From positions 372,001 through 436,000 of the forward strand of contig NZ_RAPQ01000009.1 in the NCBI RefSeq assembly GCF_003610555.1: a DNA stretch of 64,000 nucleotides, written 5' to 3'. Positions 1 through 8,525 of this stretch are shown piece by piece. How positions within the stretch are numbered: position 1 is the stretch's first letter; each line of letters starts with the position of its first letter. The notes under the pieces are model-generated. The model was not told where the DNA came from. It did no database searches and saw only the letters and a program-made list of their open reading frames with translations. This DNA is from Marinifilum flexuosum (GTDB taxonomy: Bacteria > Bacteroidota > Bacteroidia > Bacteroidales > Marinifilaceae). The translations under genes and the position numbers were made by a program.

Positions 1-360
1 TAAGACAACTTCGGAGCTATCAGGTAAAATGTGAACCAGGGTTTCTCCAGAATCGGTAGTTACAGTTGTCGATCGGAACATAAAGTATATGCCGAAAATT
101 ATTAAAACAGATGCTGCTAGCCCAGTCAACCAACTTGGCACAAGCTGTTTTGTTTTTCTTGCTGATTTAATTTCACCAAGTAATTTCCTGTAAGCCTTCT
201 CCTTATCATACTTTGGCATTACCAGGCTATCAGATGCTTCAGCAATCTTTTTATATTCATGATATTCATCCGACTTTTCAAAATCAGCAAGTTCCTTAGG
301 GTTCAATTTCCCATCTATCCAGCGTGCTAAAAATGTATTGTCTTTCTTATTGTCTTCCAT
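1..360 (-). CDS. FecR family anti-sigma factor, N-terminal part (runs off the window)
   Basis: The frame is open from an ATG at 360 to the window edge, giving about 120 residues. It begins with a short acidic/charged cytoplasmic region, followed by a basic stretch near residues 68-74 and one hydrophobic segment at about residues 76-96. The remainder (TTDSGETLVHILPDSSEVVL) matches the start of the periplasmic FecR domain. FecR proteins of Bacteroidota hold an ECF sigma factor at the inner membrane and receive a signal from a TonB-dependent transporter. The sigma gene lies 45 bases upstream on the same strand, so the two are probably co-transcribed. The C-terminal half, and any DUF4974 domain or SusC gene after it, is outside the window. 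Confidence 0.85.
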   Translation of the reverse strand, partial: MEDNKKDNTFLARWIDGKLNPKELADFEKSDEYHEYKKIAEASDSLVMPKYDKEKAYRKLLGEIKSARKTKQLVPSWLTGLAASVLIIFGIYFMFRSTTVTTDSGETLVHILPDSSEVVL

Positions 361-405
361 CACATCTTTTTCTATTATAACAGGATGTTACGCTTTTAAC
401 CTACC

Positions 406-906
406 TTAAATATGATTTTTTATTTCTTTTCTTAGATTCACCAATGCATTGTGCATTCTTTTTTCAACAGCCTTTTCAGAGATTCCAACAATCACAGCAA
501 TCTCCTTGTATGTTTTTTTATCGATTCTATTCAATAGAAAAACTTCCCTTTGTGCGGATGTCAAATTTGCTATTGCATTTTTGAGCTTTTGTTTGAACTC
601 CTCTTCCTCTATTATAAACTGTGGAGTTTCGGTATTCTGATCAATAGTTATCAATTTTCGATGCTGTAAAATGACTTTTTCATGCGCATAATCATTTAAG
701 AACAAATTATTCGCAACCGTAAAAAGAAATGATTTTGCTTTATCGAGTAACACTTTAGCACAATTGTTCCAAAGTTTTATGAAGGCTTCTTGAGTTAAAT
801 CTTCTGCTTTTTCCAAATCTCCACACTTGTAATAAATAAAATTCCTGATTGTTTCAGAATACTTATCGAAGACTCTTTTAAAAGTATTGGATTCACAAAT
901 AGACAT
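406..906 (-). CDS. ECF RNA polymerase sigma factor (sigma-70 family, FecI/RpoE-like)
   Basis: Region 2 is seen in the EKAEDLTQEAFIKLW stretch, and region 4 near the C-terminus as an HTH (TYKEIAVIVGISEKAVEKRM). The length, about 166 residues, is normal for Bacteroidota ECF factors. The frame could be extended to a TTG at 948. The ATG at 906 is preferred because it places the protein start just before the conserved region 2. The gene is followed by a FecR gene 45 bases downstream, the usual sigma / anti-sigma order. It is divergent from the exported-protein operon at 999, with only about 90 bases between them, so that gap must hold both promoters. Whether this sigma factor drives the divergent operon is not shown by the sequence. 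Confidence 0.9.
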   Translation of the reverse strand: MSICESNTFKRVFDKYSETIRNFIYYKCGDLEKAEDLTQEAFIKLWNNCAKVLLDKAKSFLFTVANNLFLNDYAHEKVILQHRKLITIDQNTETPQFIIEEEEFKQKLKNAIANLTSAQREVFLLNRIDKKTYKEIAVIVGISEKAVEKRMHNALVNLRKEIKNHI

Positions 907-998
907 TATAAAAAAAATTAATCCTTGGGTAGGGTAATCTAAAATCAAACTGTTTCACTGACAAACTAAAACAAATATATTAATTAAAGCAAACAGTT

Positions 999-1976
999 AT
1001 GAGAGCAATTTCAATTTTAAAATGGGTAGTGTTATTATGCATACTTACAACAACAATCATATCATGTAGCAAAGACGATGACCTAATTCCTGATGAACCA
1101 AAAAAGGAAGAAAAAAATAACAATGAGGATAAGGATCAGAATAATGAAGGATCAGAAGGCGAGTTAACCCTTTATGAAATAACTGAATCTAAACTAAAAA
1201 AACTCAAGGATTACACCGTTACAGGAAACCATTTAGAACTGCAAAAAGACACCAAGAAACATTATGAAATGTGGGATTTAGTGCTAAAAATAGTCCCTCC
1301 AAAATATAGAGTCATGATGAGTGAATTTCTGATTTTTGCAGGAGAAGAAAGTGGGACTGCTGGTTTTGTTGTTGAAACAAGTAGTGATTTATCGAAATGG
1401 AAAATGGGACTAGCAATTGATTTTGCTTACGAAGGAGGATTTAACAGTGGTGGAGAGTTTGCCTATACAATCATTCATGAGTTCGGCCACATTTTAACCC
1501 TCAATAAATCTCAAATTGACGCAAGCATATCTAAAGAAAACTGCCAGACATATTTTACAGGAGAAGGATGTGCACGTTCCAACTCATACATCTATAAATT
1601 GTATAAAAACTTTTGGGCCGACATTTACAGTGAATTTGAAAAGGCAAGCGATAATGAAGAAGCTCAAAATAAGTTCTATGAAAAATATAAAGATCGTTTC
1701 GTAACCAAATATGCTTCAACAAATCCTGGTGAAGACATTGCTGAAGTATTCGCCACTTTCATTACTCAGGAAAACAAACCAGAAGGTAAGACCATTGCAG
1801 AAAAGAAAATTCTTCTTTTATATGAACACGATGAACTTGTTGAACTACGAAACTTCATTAGAAACAATACCAAATCAAGAACGAAGAGTCGAAGATTGAT
1901 GTTGCCAGAGCCAGGATCCTGGAAACAAGCCAATAAGATAGGAGATCCAACAAAATCACACAATATCAGAAGGTAA
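999..1976 (+). CDS. Putative zinc metallopeptidase lipoprotein (HExxH)
   Basis: The first 23 residues form a lipoprotein signal peptide (hydrophobic core, then IISC, lipidated Cys at about residue 23). A long acidic and Asn/Glu-rich linker follows. His160-Glu161-x-x-His164 (HEFGH) is a gluzincin-type zinc site, and acidic residues around 245-249 (GEDIAE) could supply the third ligand, as in the zinc peptidases that accompany SusC/SusD systems. It is therefore probably a surface or periplasmic lipoprotein protease, though activity is an inference. It is the first gene of a rightward set of exported proteins. A strong hairpin follows its stop codon. The second metallopeptidase in this window (20650-21654) has the same general plan. 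Confidence 0.75.
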   Translation: MRAISILKWVVLLCILTTTIISCSKDDDLIPDEPKKEEKNNNEDKDQNNEGSEGELTLYEITESKLKKLKDYTVTGNHLELQKDTKKHYEMWDLVLKIVPPKYRVMMSEFLIFAGEESGTAGFVVETSSDLSKWKMGLAIDFAYEGGFNSGGEFAYTIIHEFGHILTLNKSQIDASISKENCQTYFTGEGCARSNSYIYKLYKNFWADIYSEFEKASDNEEAQNKFYEKYKDRFVTKYASTNPGEDIAEVFATFITQENKPEGKTIAEKKILLLYEHDELVELRNFIRNNTKSRTKSRRLMLPEPGSWKQANKIGDPTKSHNIRR

Positions 1977-1985
1977 TTTTCACTT

Positions 1986-2017
1986 GTGCTTGTTTCTTTT
2001 AAAAAGGAAACAAGCAC
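1986..2017 (+). terminator. Hairpin after the metallopeptidase gene
   Basis: Perfect 11-bp arms (1986-1996 and 2007-2017) enclose a loop of T4 and A5 that can pair further. It lies 9 bases after the stop at 1976 and before the next start at 2034. There is no T-tract after the right arm, so it may be a partial terminator or mRNA-stabilising hairpin rather than a full stop. Confidence 0.55.
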
Positions 2018-2033
2018 AACAATCATTCAAAGT

Positions 2034-2453
2034 ATGAAAGCAATACTAGGAATTGTTATAACGGTATTGGTTGTGTCTTTTTCCTGTAGTTCACAAAAAA
2101 ACAACAATGGACTTCTTTTACAAATAACAAAAAAAAGATGTTTGGGTAAATGTCCTGTTTATGACCTGTATCTCTATGAAAATGGCAAGGTGTTATTTGT
2201 AGGCATAGATCATGTCGAGAAAAAAGGAAAATTCACTTTCAACGCTAACATCCAACAGCTAAAGAAAATTAACAATCCACTGCAAGTCATTCACACTCAA
2301 AACAGTAGCTCTAAAAAATTCAAAAGAATCAGAGATCTTCCTGTTACTGTCTTTAGGTTTGATCATAGAAAAATGGAATTCCACAACCAGGACATTCCAA
2401 AAGAACTGAAACAAATCAACGAATATCTTGAAAAGATAGTATTTGAGAATTAA
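2034..2453 (+). CDS. DUF6438-like small lipoprotein
   Basis: The ATG at 2034 gives a 139-residue protein with a clean lipoprotein signal (VVSFSCSS; lipidated Cys near residue 17). A GTG at 1986 in the same frame lies inside the hairpin and is less likely. The mature part opens with LLLQITKKRCLGKCPVYDLYLY and continues with YENGKVLFVG. This Cys-x3-CPVY pattern followed by a G-x-V strand is the signature I associate with the DUF6438 family, whose function is unknown. It sits between the metallopeptidase and the Omp28-like gene, 33 bases before the latter, so it probably belongs to the same exported-protein operon. Confidence 0.65.
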   Translation: MKAILGIVITVLVVSFSCSSQKNNNGLLLQITKKRCLGKCPVYDLYLYENGKVLFVGIDHVEKKGKFTFNANIQQLKKINNPLQVIHTQNSSSKKFKRIRDLPVTVFRFDHRKMEFHNQDIPKELKQINEYLEKIVFEN

Positions 2454-2486
2454 GAGTACTCACAAGTAAAATCAAAATATCATCAT

Positions 2487-3359
2487 ATGAAAAGTACAAA
2501 AACTATTAAATCCTGGTCGTTTTACTTATTGCTAACAGTAATTTTAAGTGCTACATCATGTGGCAAAGGAGAAACTGAAGATATAACCCCTTCTAATCCC
2601 GATTCTTCCAATACAAGGAAAAATCCAAACGTAAGCCTAAGTAAGGAAGCTGCTCCAAGCTCTTTTAGTACAAAAATATTGTTAGAAGATTACACCGCTA
2701 CCTGGTGTGGTTATTGTCCAAGGGTAGGTCATGCCATAGAAGAGGCTATGAAAAAGAATAATAAAATTATCGGCATAGGAGTTCATGACGATAAAGAAAT
2801 GGGATTCTCAAAAGTGGAGAGTCTGATGAAGAAGTTTAATATTGGTGGTTTCCCAACTGCCATGTTGAACCGATCAACGGTATGGTCAGAGTCTTACACC
2901 CCATTGCAGAAAAAGTTATCGCAGACTTCATCAACGGGTATTGCAATTCAATCTTCCTTAACAGGTGACCAGGTGAAGGGAAAGCTTAAAATTGGGTTTA
3001 ATTCAAACCTATCCAAAAGCATTAACTATGCAATTTTATTAGTTGAAGATAAAGTTGTTGCTGCTCAAAAAAACTATTATAACGAGGACAAGGACTCGCC
3101 ATTTTACCAAAAGGGAGAAGTTATTGAAAACTTTCAGCATGTAAATGTACTTCGGAAATCAGCCACTGACATTTTTGGAGATATTGTACCTGAAGAGTAC
3201 ACCAAAAAAGGTAAAGTTTGCCAAGCTGATTTCGAGTTTAAACTAGATGGATACAAGTCTGAGAATTGCTATATCATCGCTTTTGTTGTTGAAAAAGATG
3301 GCAACAATGTATTAAATGTGCAAATGGCAAAAGTTGGTTCTAACAAAGATTTCGATTAG
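2487..3359 (+). CDS. Omp28-like lipoprotein with thioredoxin-type CxxC
   Basis: A lipoprotein signal peptide ends at SATSCGK (Cys about residue 25). A thioredoxin-fold segment follows, with the sequence LLEDYTATWCGYCPRV and active-site cysteines at residues 74 and 77 (CGYC). A cis-Pro-like GGFPT motif comes about 45 residues later. The remaining 170 residues are beta-rich and match the layout of Omp28-related outer membrane proteins. The likely role is a cell-surface or periplasmic thiol protein, but the redox partner is unknown. The following gene is another thioredoxin-fold protein 53 bases downstream, which suggests a thiol-linked function for the operon. Confidence 0.75.
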   Translation: MKSTKTIKSWSFYLLLTVILSATSCGKGETEDITPSNPDSSNTRKNPNVSLSKEAAPSSFSTKILLEDYTATWCGYCPRVGHAIEEAMKKNNKIIGIGVHDDKEMGFSKVESLMKKFNIGGFPTAMLNRSTVWSESYTPLQKKLSQTSSTGIAIQSSLTGDQVKGKLKIGFNSNLSKSINYAILLVEDKVVAAQKNYYNEDKDSPFYQKGEVIENFQHVNVLRKSATDIFGDIVPEEYTKKGKVCQADFEFKLDGYKSENCYIIAFVVEKDGNNVLNVQMAKVGSNKDFD

Positions 3360-3412
3360 TCCAATATTGAAATAATATCATTCATCCACTTAGTATAAAT
3401 ACATTTTTGAAT

Positions 3413-3910
3413 ATGAAAGAAAAACTTATCACTCTCCTACTTGCACTCACAGTTTCATTAGGGGTACAATCACAAAAAAAACTACCGAATGTTACACTCA
3501 AAAGCTTACATGGGAAAGAGGTCCTAACCTCAGACTTGAGCAATGATGGTAAGCCAATGATTATTAGCTTTTGGGCAACATGGTGCAAACCCTGCTTGAG
3601 CGAATTATCGGCCTTTAACGATGAGTATGAAGATTGGGTTGAAGAAACCGAGGTGAAAATAATTGCAATATCCATTGATGATGCAAGAACAAATGCAAGG
3701 GTTAAAAGTATGGTATTGGGCAATGACTGGCCCTTTGAAGTTTATCTTGATCCTAATCAGGATTTTAAGAGGGCATTAAATATTGTTAATGTTCCTCACA
3801 CCCTAGTTTTGAATGGAAAAGGTGAAGTTGTATGGGAACATTCAACCTATAATCCAGGAAGTGAAGAGGAAGTGATCACTCAGGTTCGTCACTTAGTAAA
3901 TAATCATTAA
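3413..3910 (+). CDS. TlpA-like periplasmic thioredoxin
   Basis: The ATG at 3413 gives a 165-residue protein. A TTG two codons upstream is a weaker start. A signal peptide (about residues 1-20, ending near VQSQ) precedes a TlpA/ResA-type fold. FWATWCKPC carries Cys58 and Cys61, and the cis-Pro region NVPHT sits near the end. TlpA-family proteins reduce or isomerise disulfides in exported proteins, often using electrons from a membrane partner. No DsbD/CcdA-like donor is present in the window. The stop at 3910 is 11 bases before the DUF6029 start, so these two genes are almost certainly co-transcribed. Confidence 0.85.
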   Translation: MKEKLITLLLALTVSLGVQSQKKLPNVTLKSLHGKEVLTSDLSNDGKPMIISFWATWCKPCLSELSAFNDEYEDWVEETEVKIIAISIDDARTNARVKSMVLGNDWPFEVYLDPNQDFKRALNIVNVPHTLVLNGKGEVVWEHSTYNPGSEEEVITQVRHLVNNH

Positions 3911-3921
3911 CACTTTATCGG

Positions 3922-5520
3922 ATGAAAAAAGTATTCATTATCCTAACGCTACTTTTCAGCTTTTGTTATGGTGATTTATTTGCGCAGGAAAAAGGTCGCT
4001 TATCGGGAAGCATAGAAAGTAACAATCAGATATATCGAGACGATAGTAAAATTGGTGCTAAGGCACCTAAAGATAAATTTGGATCCAATAATTATCTGAA
4101 CCTAAATTATTCATATGGAAATTTTCGGGCAGGCATTCAATACGAGGCATATTTTCCACCCTTATTAGGATACAGCTACAAGCTGGAAGATGAAGGAATC
4201 GTTCACAAATATGTTTCCTATGAAGATAAAAATTTAGCCATTACGGTTGGTAATTTCTACGAACAGTTTGGAAGTGGACTCCTTTTCAGGGCTTGGGAAG
4301 ACAGGCAATTAGGCTTAAACAATGCCTTGGAAGGTGTTAGTATTAAATTTCGCCCAACCAAATATATGAGTTTAAAAGCCGTGTATGGTAAACAGCGCAA
4401 ATATTTTGATACTGGAGATGGCAAAATAAGAGGCATTGATGGCGAGGTAAATATATTAGAGGGATTAAACATCGAAGGGAACACTGTGTTTATTCTTGGA
4501 GGTGGATACATAAACAGGTATCAGGAGTACACAGGACCTTTAGAAAACTATCCCAAGAGTGTAAATGCGTGGTCTGCCAGGGTAGATTTTACAAGCGGGA
4601 ATAGTGCTTTTCAAATTGAATACGTTAACAAGGGAAAAGATGGTAGTTCTCTCCCATCTCAGATTATTCCGGAAGGGAGCGCCTTACTGACTAATTATAG
4701 CTACACTCAAAATGGACTAGGTATTAATGCTTCATTTCGAAGGTTGGAGAATATGACATTCAGGTCGGAAAGAAATGCTGTTGACAACGAATTATTCATT
4801 AACTACTTACCCGCCAATACTAAGCAACACAAGTATAGTCTGCCCAATTTGTATCCATACTCTACCCAGGCGATGGGCGAAATAGGAGGACAAATTGACC
4901 TTGTATACACGATTAAAAAGAAAACTGCTTTAGGCGGAAAGTACGGAACACGAATCTCTTTTAACTATTCCCACTACAATAAGCTAGATGGAACATTAGT
5001 TGATGGTGTATTTTATAGCAGCAGTGATTTTTTAAGCCTCGATGGAGCTAAATTATACCGCGATTTTAATGTGGAAATCCAAAAGAAGTGGTCCAGGCGT
5101 ATAAAATCATACTTCACTTTTATGAATCTTGAATACAACAAAGGAATTATTGAAGGCGACAACAAGGGTATCGTGCAGGCAAAAGTATTTGTCGCAGACC
5201 TGTTATACAAGTTCAAAAAAGGAAAAGCTCTTCGTGGCGAAATTCAGTATTTAAATACCAGACAAGATATGAAAGACTGGATTGCTGGTAGCCTGGAATA
5301 TAATATTGGCAGCCGTTGGTCTTTCTTTTTTTCAGACATGTACAATTCAGGAAAAACAAAGATCCATTACATCAATTTTGGAGGCAGCTATGTAAAGAAT
5401 TCAACTCGCTTTTCCGTTAGCTATGGCAGACAAAAAGCCGGATTGCTTTGTGTTGGAGGAGTTTGTAGAATGGTTCCTGCGGCGAGTGGTTTAAGTTTTA
5501 GCTTGAGCAAAAAATTCTAG
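3922..5520 (+). CDS. DUF6029 family outer membrane beta-barrel protein
   Basis: The protein has 532 residues with a signal peptide of about 22 residues (ends DLFAQ). The mature part is made of alternating amphipathic strands rich in Tyr, Gly and Asn and ends in a C-terminal Phe (SLSKKF), as outer membrane barrels do. The N-terminal stretch with YGNFRAGIQYEAYFPPLLGY and VGNFYEQFGSGLLFRAWEDR is what I recognise from DUF6029 proteins. The precise function of the family is not established. It follows the TlpA-like gene by 11 bases, so the redox protein may act on this barrel or its cargo. It is the last gene of the rightward operon. A two-way terminator follows at 5685-5718. Confidence 0.7.
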   Translation: MKKVFIILTLLFSFCYGDLFAQEKGRLSGSIESNNQIYRDDSKIGAKAPKDKFGSNNYLNLNYSYGNFRAGIQYEAYFPPLLGYSYKLEDEGIVHKYVSYEDKNLAITVGNFYEQFGSGLLFRAWEDRQLGLNNALEGVSIKFRPTKYMSLKAVYGKQRKYFDTGDGKIRGIDGEVNILEGLNIEGNTVFILGGGYINRYQEYTGPLENYPKSVNAWSARVDFTSGNSAFQIEYVNKGKDGSSLPSQIIPEGSALLTNYSYTQNGLGINASFRRLENMTFRSERNAVDNELFINYLPANTKQHKYSLPNLYPYSTQAMGEIGGQIDLVYTIKKKTALGGKYGTRISFNYSHYNKLDGTLVDGVFYSSSDFLSLDGAKLYRDFNVEIQKKWSRRIKSYFTFMNLEYNKGIIEGDNKGIVQAKVFVADLLYKFKKGKALRGEIQYLNTRQDMKDWIAGSLEYNIGSRWSFFFSDMYNSGKTKIHYINFGGSYVKNSTRFSVSYGRQKAGLLCVGGVCRMVPAASGLSFSLSKKF

Positions 5521-5684
5521 TATTACTTCTTATACTTTCTTCTGAAAGGCAAAGAGATTGAATAAAGGAAATAAAAGAACAAATCAAACCCTTCTTTCCT
5601 TTGTGATAGGTAAAATTGTAATTGGATAAAATGATTGAGATTATAAAAAAGTAATTCTAGTAATCTAAAGTCTTTTCAAAATAA

Positions 5685-5718
5685 AAAAGGAGCAAGCCAC
5701 AAGCGGCTTGCTCCTTTT
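5685..5718. terminator. Bidirectional intrinsic terminator
   Basis: A 14-bp inverted repeat (5685-5698 with 5705-5718, six-base loop) has an A-run on its left and a T-run on its right. It can end transcription from the DUF6029 gene (+) and from the thioredoxin gene that stops at 5728 (-). The 160 bases before it, after 5520, hold nothing else I recognise. Confidence 0.85.
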
Positions 5719-5727
5719 GTTATGTAT

Positions 5728-6915
5728 CTATCTTTTTCGATACTTCGGCTTCATCTTTAACTCTAAAGGACGACTTGAGTATTCCTTTTTGCCAAGCTCA
5801 GGAGCTGCTTTGAAATTTTCAGGAACCTCTACCCCAGTTTTGGCGCTTCTCTCAAGCATCATTTCCAGAGCCAATGCATAATCGTAATGTATTCTGACAT
5901 CATCCCTTGTTGTATCATTATATGCAATATAACGCAAATACTCTACACACTTGTAAAACCACTCATCAGGATAATCTGTTCCGTAACGTTTGTTAAGCCT
6001 TACCATGAACTTTAATCGATCAATCACCTTTTGTTTGTTAAGCGTGGAATCGACTAACAATGCATCAATCGATTTTATAGCCTGCGTATAGTCTTTTTTG
6101 AAATAAATGTTATCAGAGATTTTCTTCAATCGAATATTAAACTCTTTTCCTTCAAAATCACATAAGGTGCTCATTACTTCTGCACTGCAATATTGTGTTT
6201 CTTTTGCCAATTTCTTATCTACCTCTTCTTTCCCGAATAGTTCAACAAACTTGTTGTAATTATCGGAAACCTCCTTCAAATATGGATTGTCATATCCTGA
6301 AATGCAATCATTATACAGTTTCCATATAACAAGTTCGGTTAATTTTCCACCATTTTTAATGATTTCATCGAAACCTGCCCTAAGCGCATCCCTTTTGTAA
6401 ATTGATGACATATACCTTACGTAAGAAATCATAAAATCCTGATCTCTATTCCCCTCATCATATTGCGATAGGATGTACTCCGATGTTGTTTGAGGTTGCA
6501 AGGCTGCTTTTCCCACGGTAATAAATTCCTCTGAAGATTTTCTTCCTCCACTTCTGTGCACAATTTTTTCGTTTACCGGATTAACAAATGCATAAGTTGG
6601 GTAAGATCTAACTGCATATTTCTTTGCCAGCAACTTACCTTCTCCTGTTTCTGCATCTATCTTCAGACAAACAAATTTACGATTGTAGAATTCCCCCACT
6701 TCGGGCAATACAAACACCGTTTTAGCCATATTCAAACACGGTCCGCACCATTGAGTGTAAAAATCTATGAACAGTAATTTATCTTCTTTTTGTGCTTTTA
6801 TCTTGGCCTCTTCCCAATTGCCATGAAAAAACTCAATTCCATCTGTTTTTTCAGCAAATAAACTAGTACTTACAAATAGCATCAAGGATATTTGCAATAT
6901 TTTTATTTTCACCAT
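5728..6915 (-). CDS. Thioredoxin-domain exported protein linked to SusC/SusD
   Basis: The protein has 395 residues with a signal peptide of about 21 residues (STSLFAE). A thioredoxin domain occupies roughly residues 25-140, with FYTQWCGPC giving Cys57 and Cys60, and a cis-Pro in VRSYPTYAF. The remaining 250 residues are helical and of no family I can name. They resemble the helical tail seen in many Bacteroidota thioredoxin-family proteins. It is the last gene of the sigma - FecR - SusC - SusD run, 152 bases after SusD with a hairpin in the gap. Its job may be to fold or reduce the imported substrate or the transporter lipoproteins; this is inference from position. Confidence 0.8.
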   Translation of the reverse strand: MVKIKILQISLMLFVSTSLFAEKTDGIEFFHGNWEEAKIKAQKEDKLLFIDFYTQWCGPCLNMAKTVFVLPEVGEFYNRKFVCLKIDAETGEGKLLAKKYAVRSYPTYAFVNPVNEKIVHRSGGRKSSEEFITVGKAALQPQTTSEYILSQYDEGNRDQDFMISYVRYMSSIYKRDALRAGFDEIIKNGGKLTELVIWKLYNDCISGYDNPYLKEVSDNYNKFVELFGKEEVDKKLAKETQYCSAEVMSTLCDFEGKEFNIRLKKISDNIYFKKDYTQAIKSIDALLVDSTLNKQKVIDRLKFMVRLNKRYGTDYPDEWFYKCVEYLRYIAYNDTTRDDVRIHYDYALALEMMLERSAKTGVEVPENFKAAPELGKKEYSSRPLELKMKPKYRKR

Positions 6916-7014
6916 TATCTCTCTGTTTTATTGCAATGATTCTCCCTATTTTTAGCAATATCTCCACCAGGAAATTAACTAATAAATACAGTCCATCTCC
7001 AGTCTAAAATAAGG

Positions 7015-7053
7015 ATAAGGTATGCAGTACTCTACTTAAACTGCATACCTTAT
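7015..7053 (-). other. Hairpin between susD and the thioredoxin gene
   Basis: A perfect 14-bp inverted repeat (7015-7028 with 7040-7053) has an 11-base loop. It lies 14 bases after the SusD stop and 100 bases before the thioredoxin start. No T-tract follows on the coding strand, so it is more likely an mRNA-stability or read-through element than a full terminator. Confidence 0.5.
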
Positions 7054-7067
7054 AACTGTTTGAATTC

Positions 7068-8513
7068 TTAATAACCAGGATTTTGCTCTACCGGATTACC
7101 ATTCGTTTCACTGGATGGAATTGAAGAAATTCTGAAATCTTCAATACGCTGACGGTATTGCGCTTCAGCATCGCTTCCCTGCGCAATGGCTTTATCTAAT
7201 GATTCTCTTAGAATATCATTTCTTTCCAACAATTTTTCTGCTCCAAAACGTCTTAAAGCGAAATATTCATGCCAGTTTTCAAATGACATTTCGATTAACC
7301 ACTCATTACAAATGGCTGTTTCTATTTCCTCTTGAGTTGCATGAGGAACAGGATTGGCCCCAGCACGAGCTCTAATTGCTGCAATTGGTGCGTAAGCATC
7401 TTCATAAGAACCTCCACTACGATAGATAGCCTCGGCTTTCATTAAATAAATTTCTGCTGTACGCAAATACATTAATGGCAAATTATTGGATGAATTAACA
7501 AGCTTTTTAACGGTTGGATTTTTATAAACCGTTCCCGATGATCCGTAACGATAATCAACCACTACAGTATCACCAATAATTGCATTGTACCTTGGATCAT
7601 CTCCCAATAAACTGATATAGTTTGATGATGGTCCCCATTTTCCAGAACTAAAAGAGGTAATTCGCGTTTCAAGACTGGAAGCATCTGAATCTCCAAATAC
7701 TCTACCAAAAAGTATTTCGCCAGTACTTTCCCAATCAGAGAAAATTGTAGAATAATCAGGTGCTAATGCATTTTCTGTATGAGCCAATACTTCATTTGCC
7801 ATGTTTATACAGTCGGAATATCTTTCCATCTGAAAAAGCACTCTTGCTTTTAAAGCTTTGGCAGCTACTTTTGAAGCTTGCGAACATTCTGAATATTCAG
7901 GACATTTATCTATTGCAATCTCCAACTCTTCCAAGATCATTTCATAACTCTCAGCAACCGTAGATCGGTCTTTCTTCACATTTTCAATTGACGGCAATTC
8001 GTTACGAATAATTAAACCCAACTTACTGTTCATATCCCAATGCTGTGTAAATCGTAATAGTAATCGCTCGTAGGCCAAGGCTTTTAAGAAATGTAATTCT
8101 CCAACAATTTCTTCTTTTCTGTTTCCTTCAAAATCATCAATTCCTTCAATAGCAGACAACAAAAAATTGGCATTCTTTATTAATCCATAATCAAATGACC
8201 ACTCATTACCTCCATTACCATACAATACCGGCCAGTAGCGTTCATAATACCAAACAGCATTTCCTCTTGTCCACCATTCCGGTTTTCTCATGGTACCTGC
8301 TTTAAAACTACCTTCAACCATTATATCTCTTGAATAATAGGCATCTGCAGATAAATTTGCATATACACCAATTAATGCCAATTCTACTGTATTAGCATTG
8401 GTGATGGCTCCATCCAAATCAGCCTCATACGGAGGTAACTTTTCTAAAAAATCATCTGTTGAACAACCAAACAGCAAAATACTGATTAGTAGTATATTTA
8501 TATATCGTTTCAT
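7068..8513 (-). CDS. SusD/RagB family nutrient-binding lipoprotein
   Basis: A lipoprotein signal ends in LFGCSTD (lipidated Cys at residue 17), and the mature protein begins DDFLEKLPPYEADLDGAITN, the usual SusD N-terminus. A TPR-like helical body follows. Near the C-terminus are LMYLRTAEIYLMKAEAIYRSGG and a WHEYFALRRFGAE segment, both typical of the SusD-RagB domain. The length (481 residues) is normal. The start is 12 bases after the SusC stop, so the pair is translated from one mRNA. SusD proteins act as the surface lid of the SusC channel and bind glycan or peptide. No carbohydrate enzymes are linked here, so the substrate cannot be assigned. Confidence 0.93.
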   Translation of the reverse strand: MKRYINILLISILLFGCSTDDFLEKLPPYEADLDGAITNANTVELALIGVYANLSADAYYSRDIMVEGSFKAGTMRKPEWWTRGNAVWYYERYWPVLYGNGGNEWSFDYGLIKNANFLLSAIEGIDDFEGNRKEEIVGELHFLKALAYERLLLRFTQHWDMNSKLGLIIRNELPSIENVKKDRSTVAESYEMILEELEIAIDKCPEYSECSQASKVAAKALKARVLFQMERYSDCINMANEVLAHTENALAPDYSTIFSDWESTGEILFGRVFGDSDASSLETRITSFSSGKWGPSSNYISLLGDDPRYNAIIGDTVVVDYRYGSSGTVYKNPTVKKLVNSSNNLPLMYLRTAEIYLMKAEAIYRSGGSYEDAYAPIAAIRARAGANPVPHATQEEIETAICNEWLIEMSFENWHEYFALRRFGAEKLLERNDILRESLDKAIAQGSDAEAQYRQRIEDFRISSIPSSETNGNPVEQNPGY

Positions 8514-8525
8514 AGAATTTGCTTT

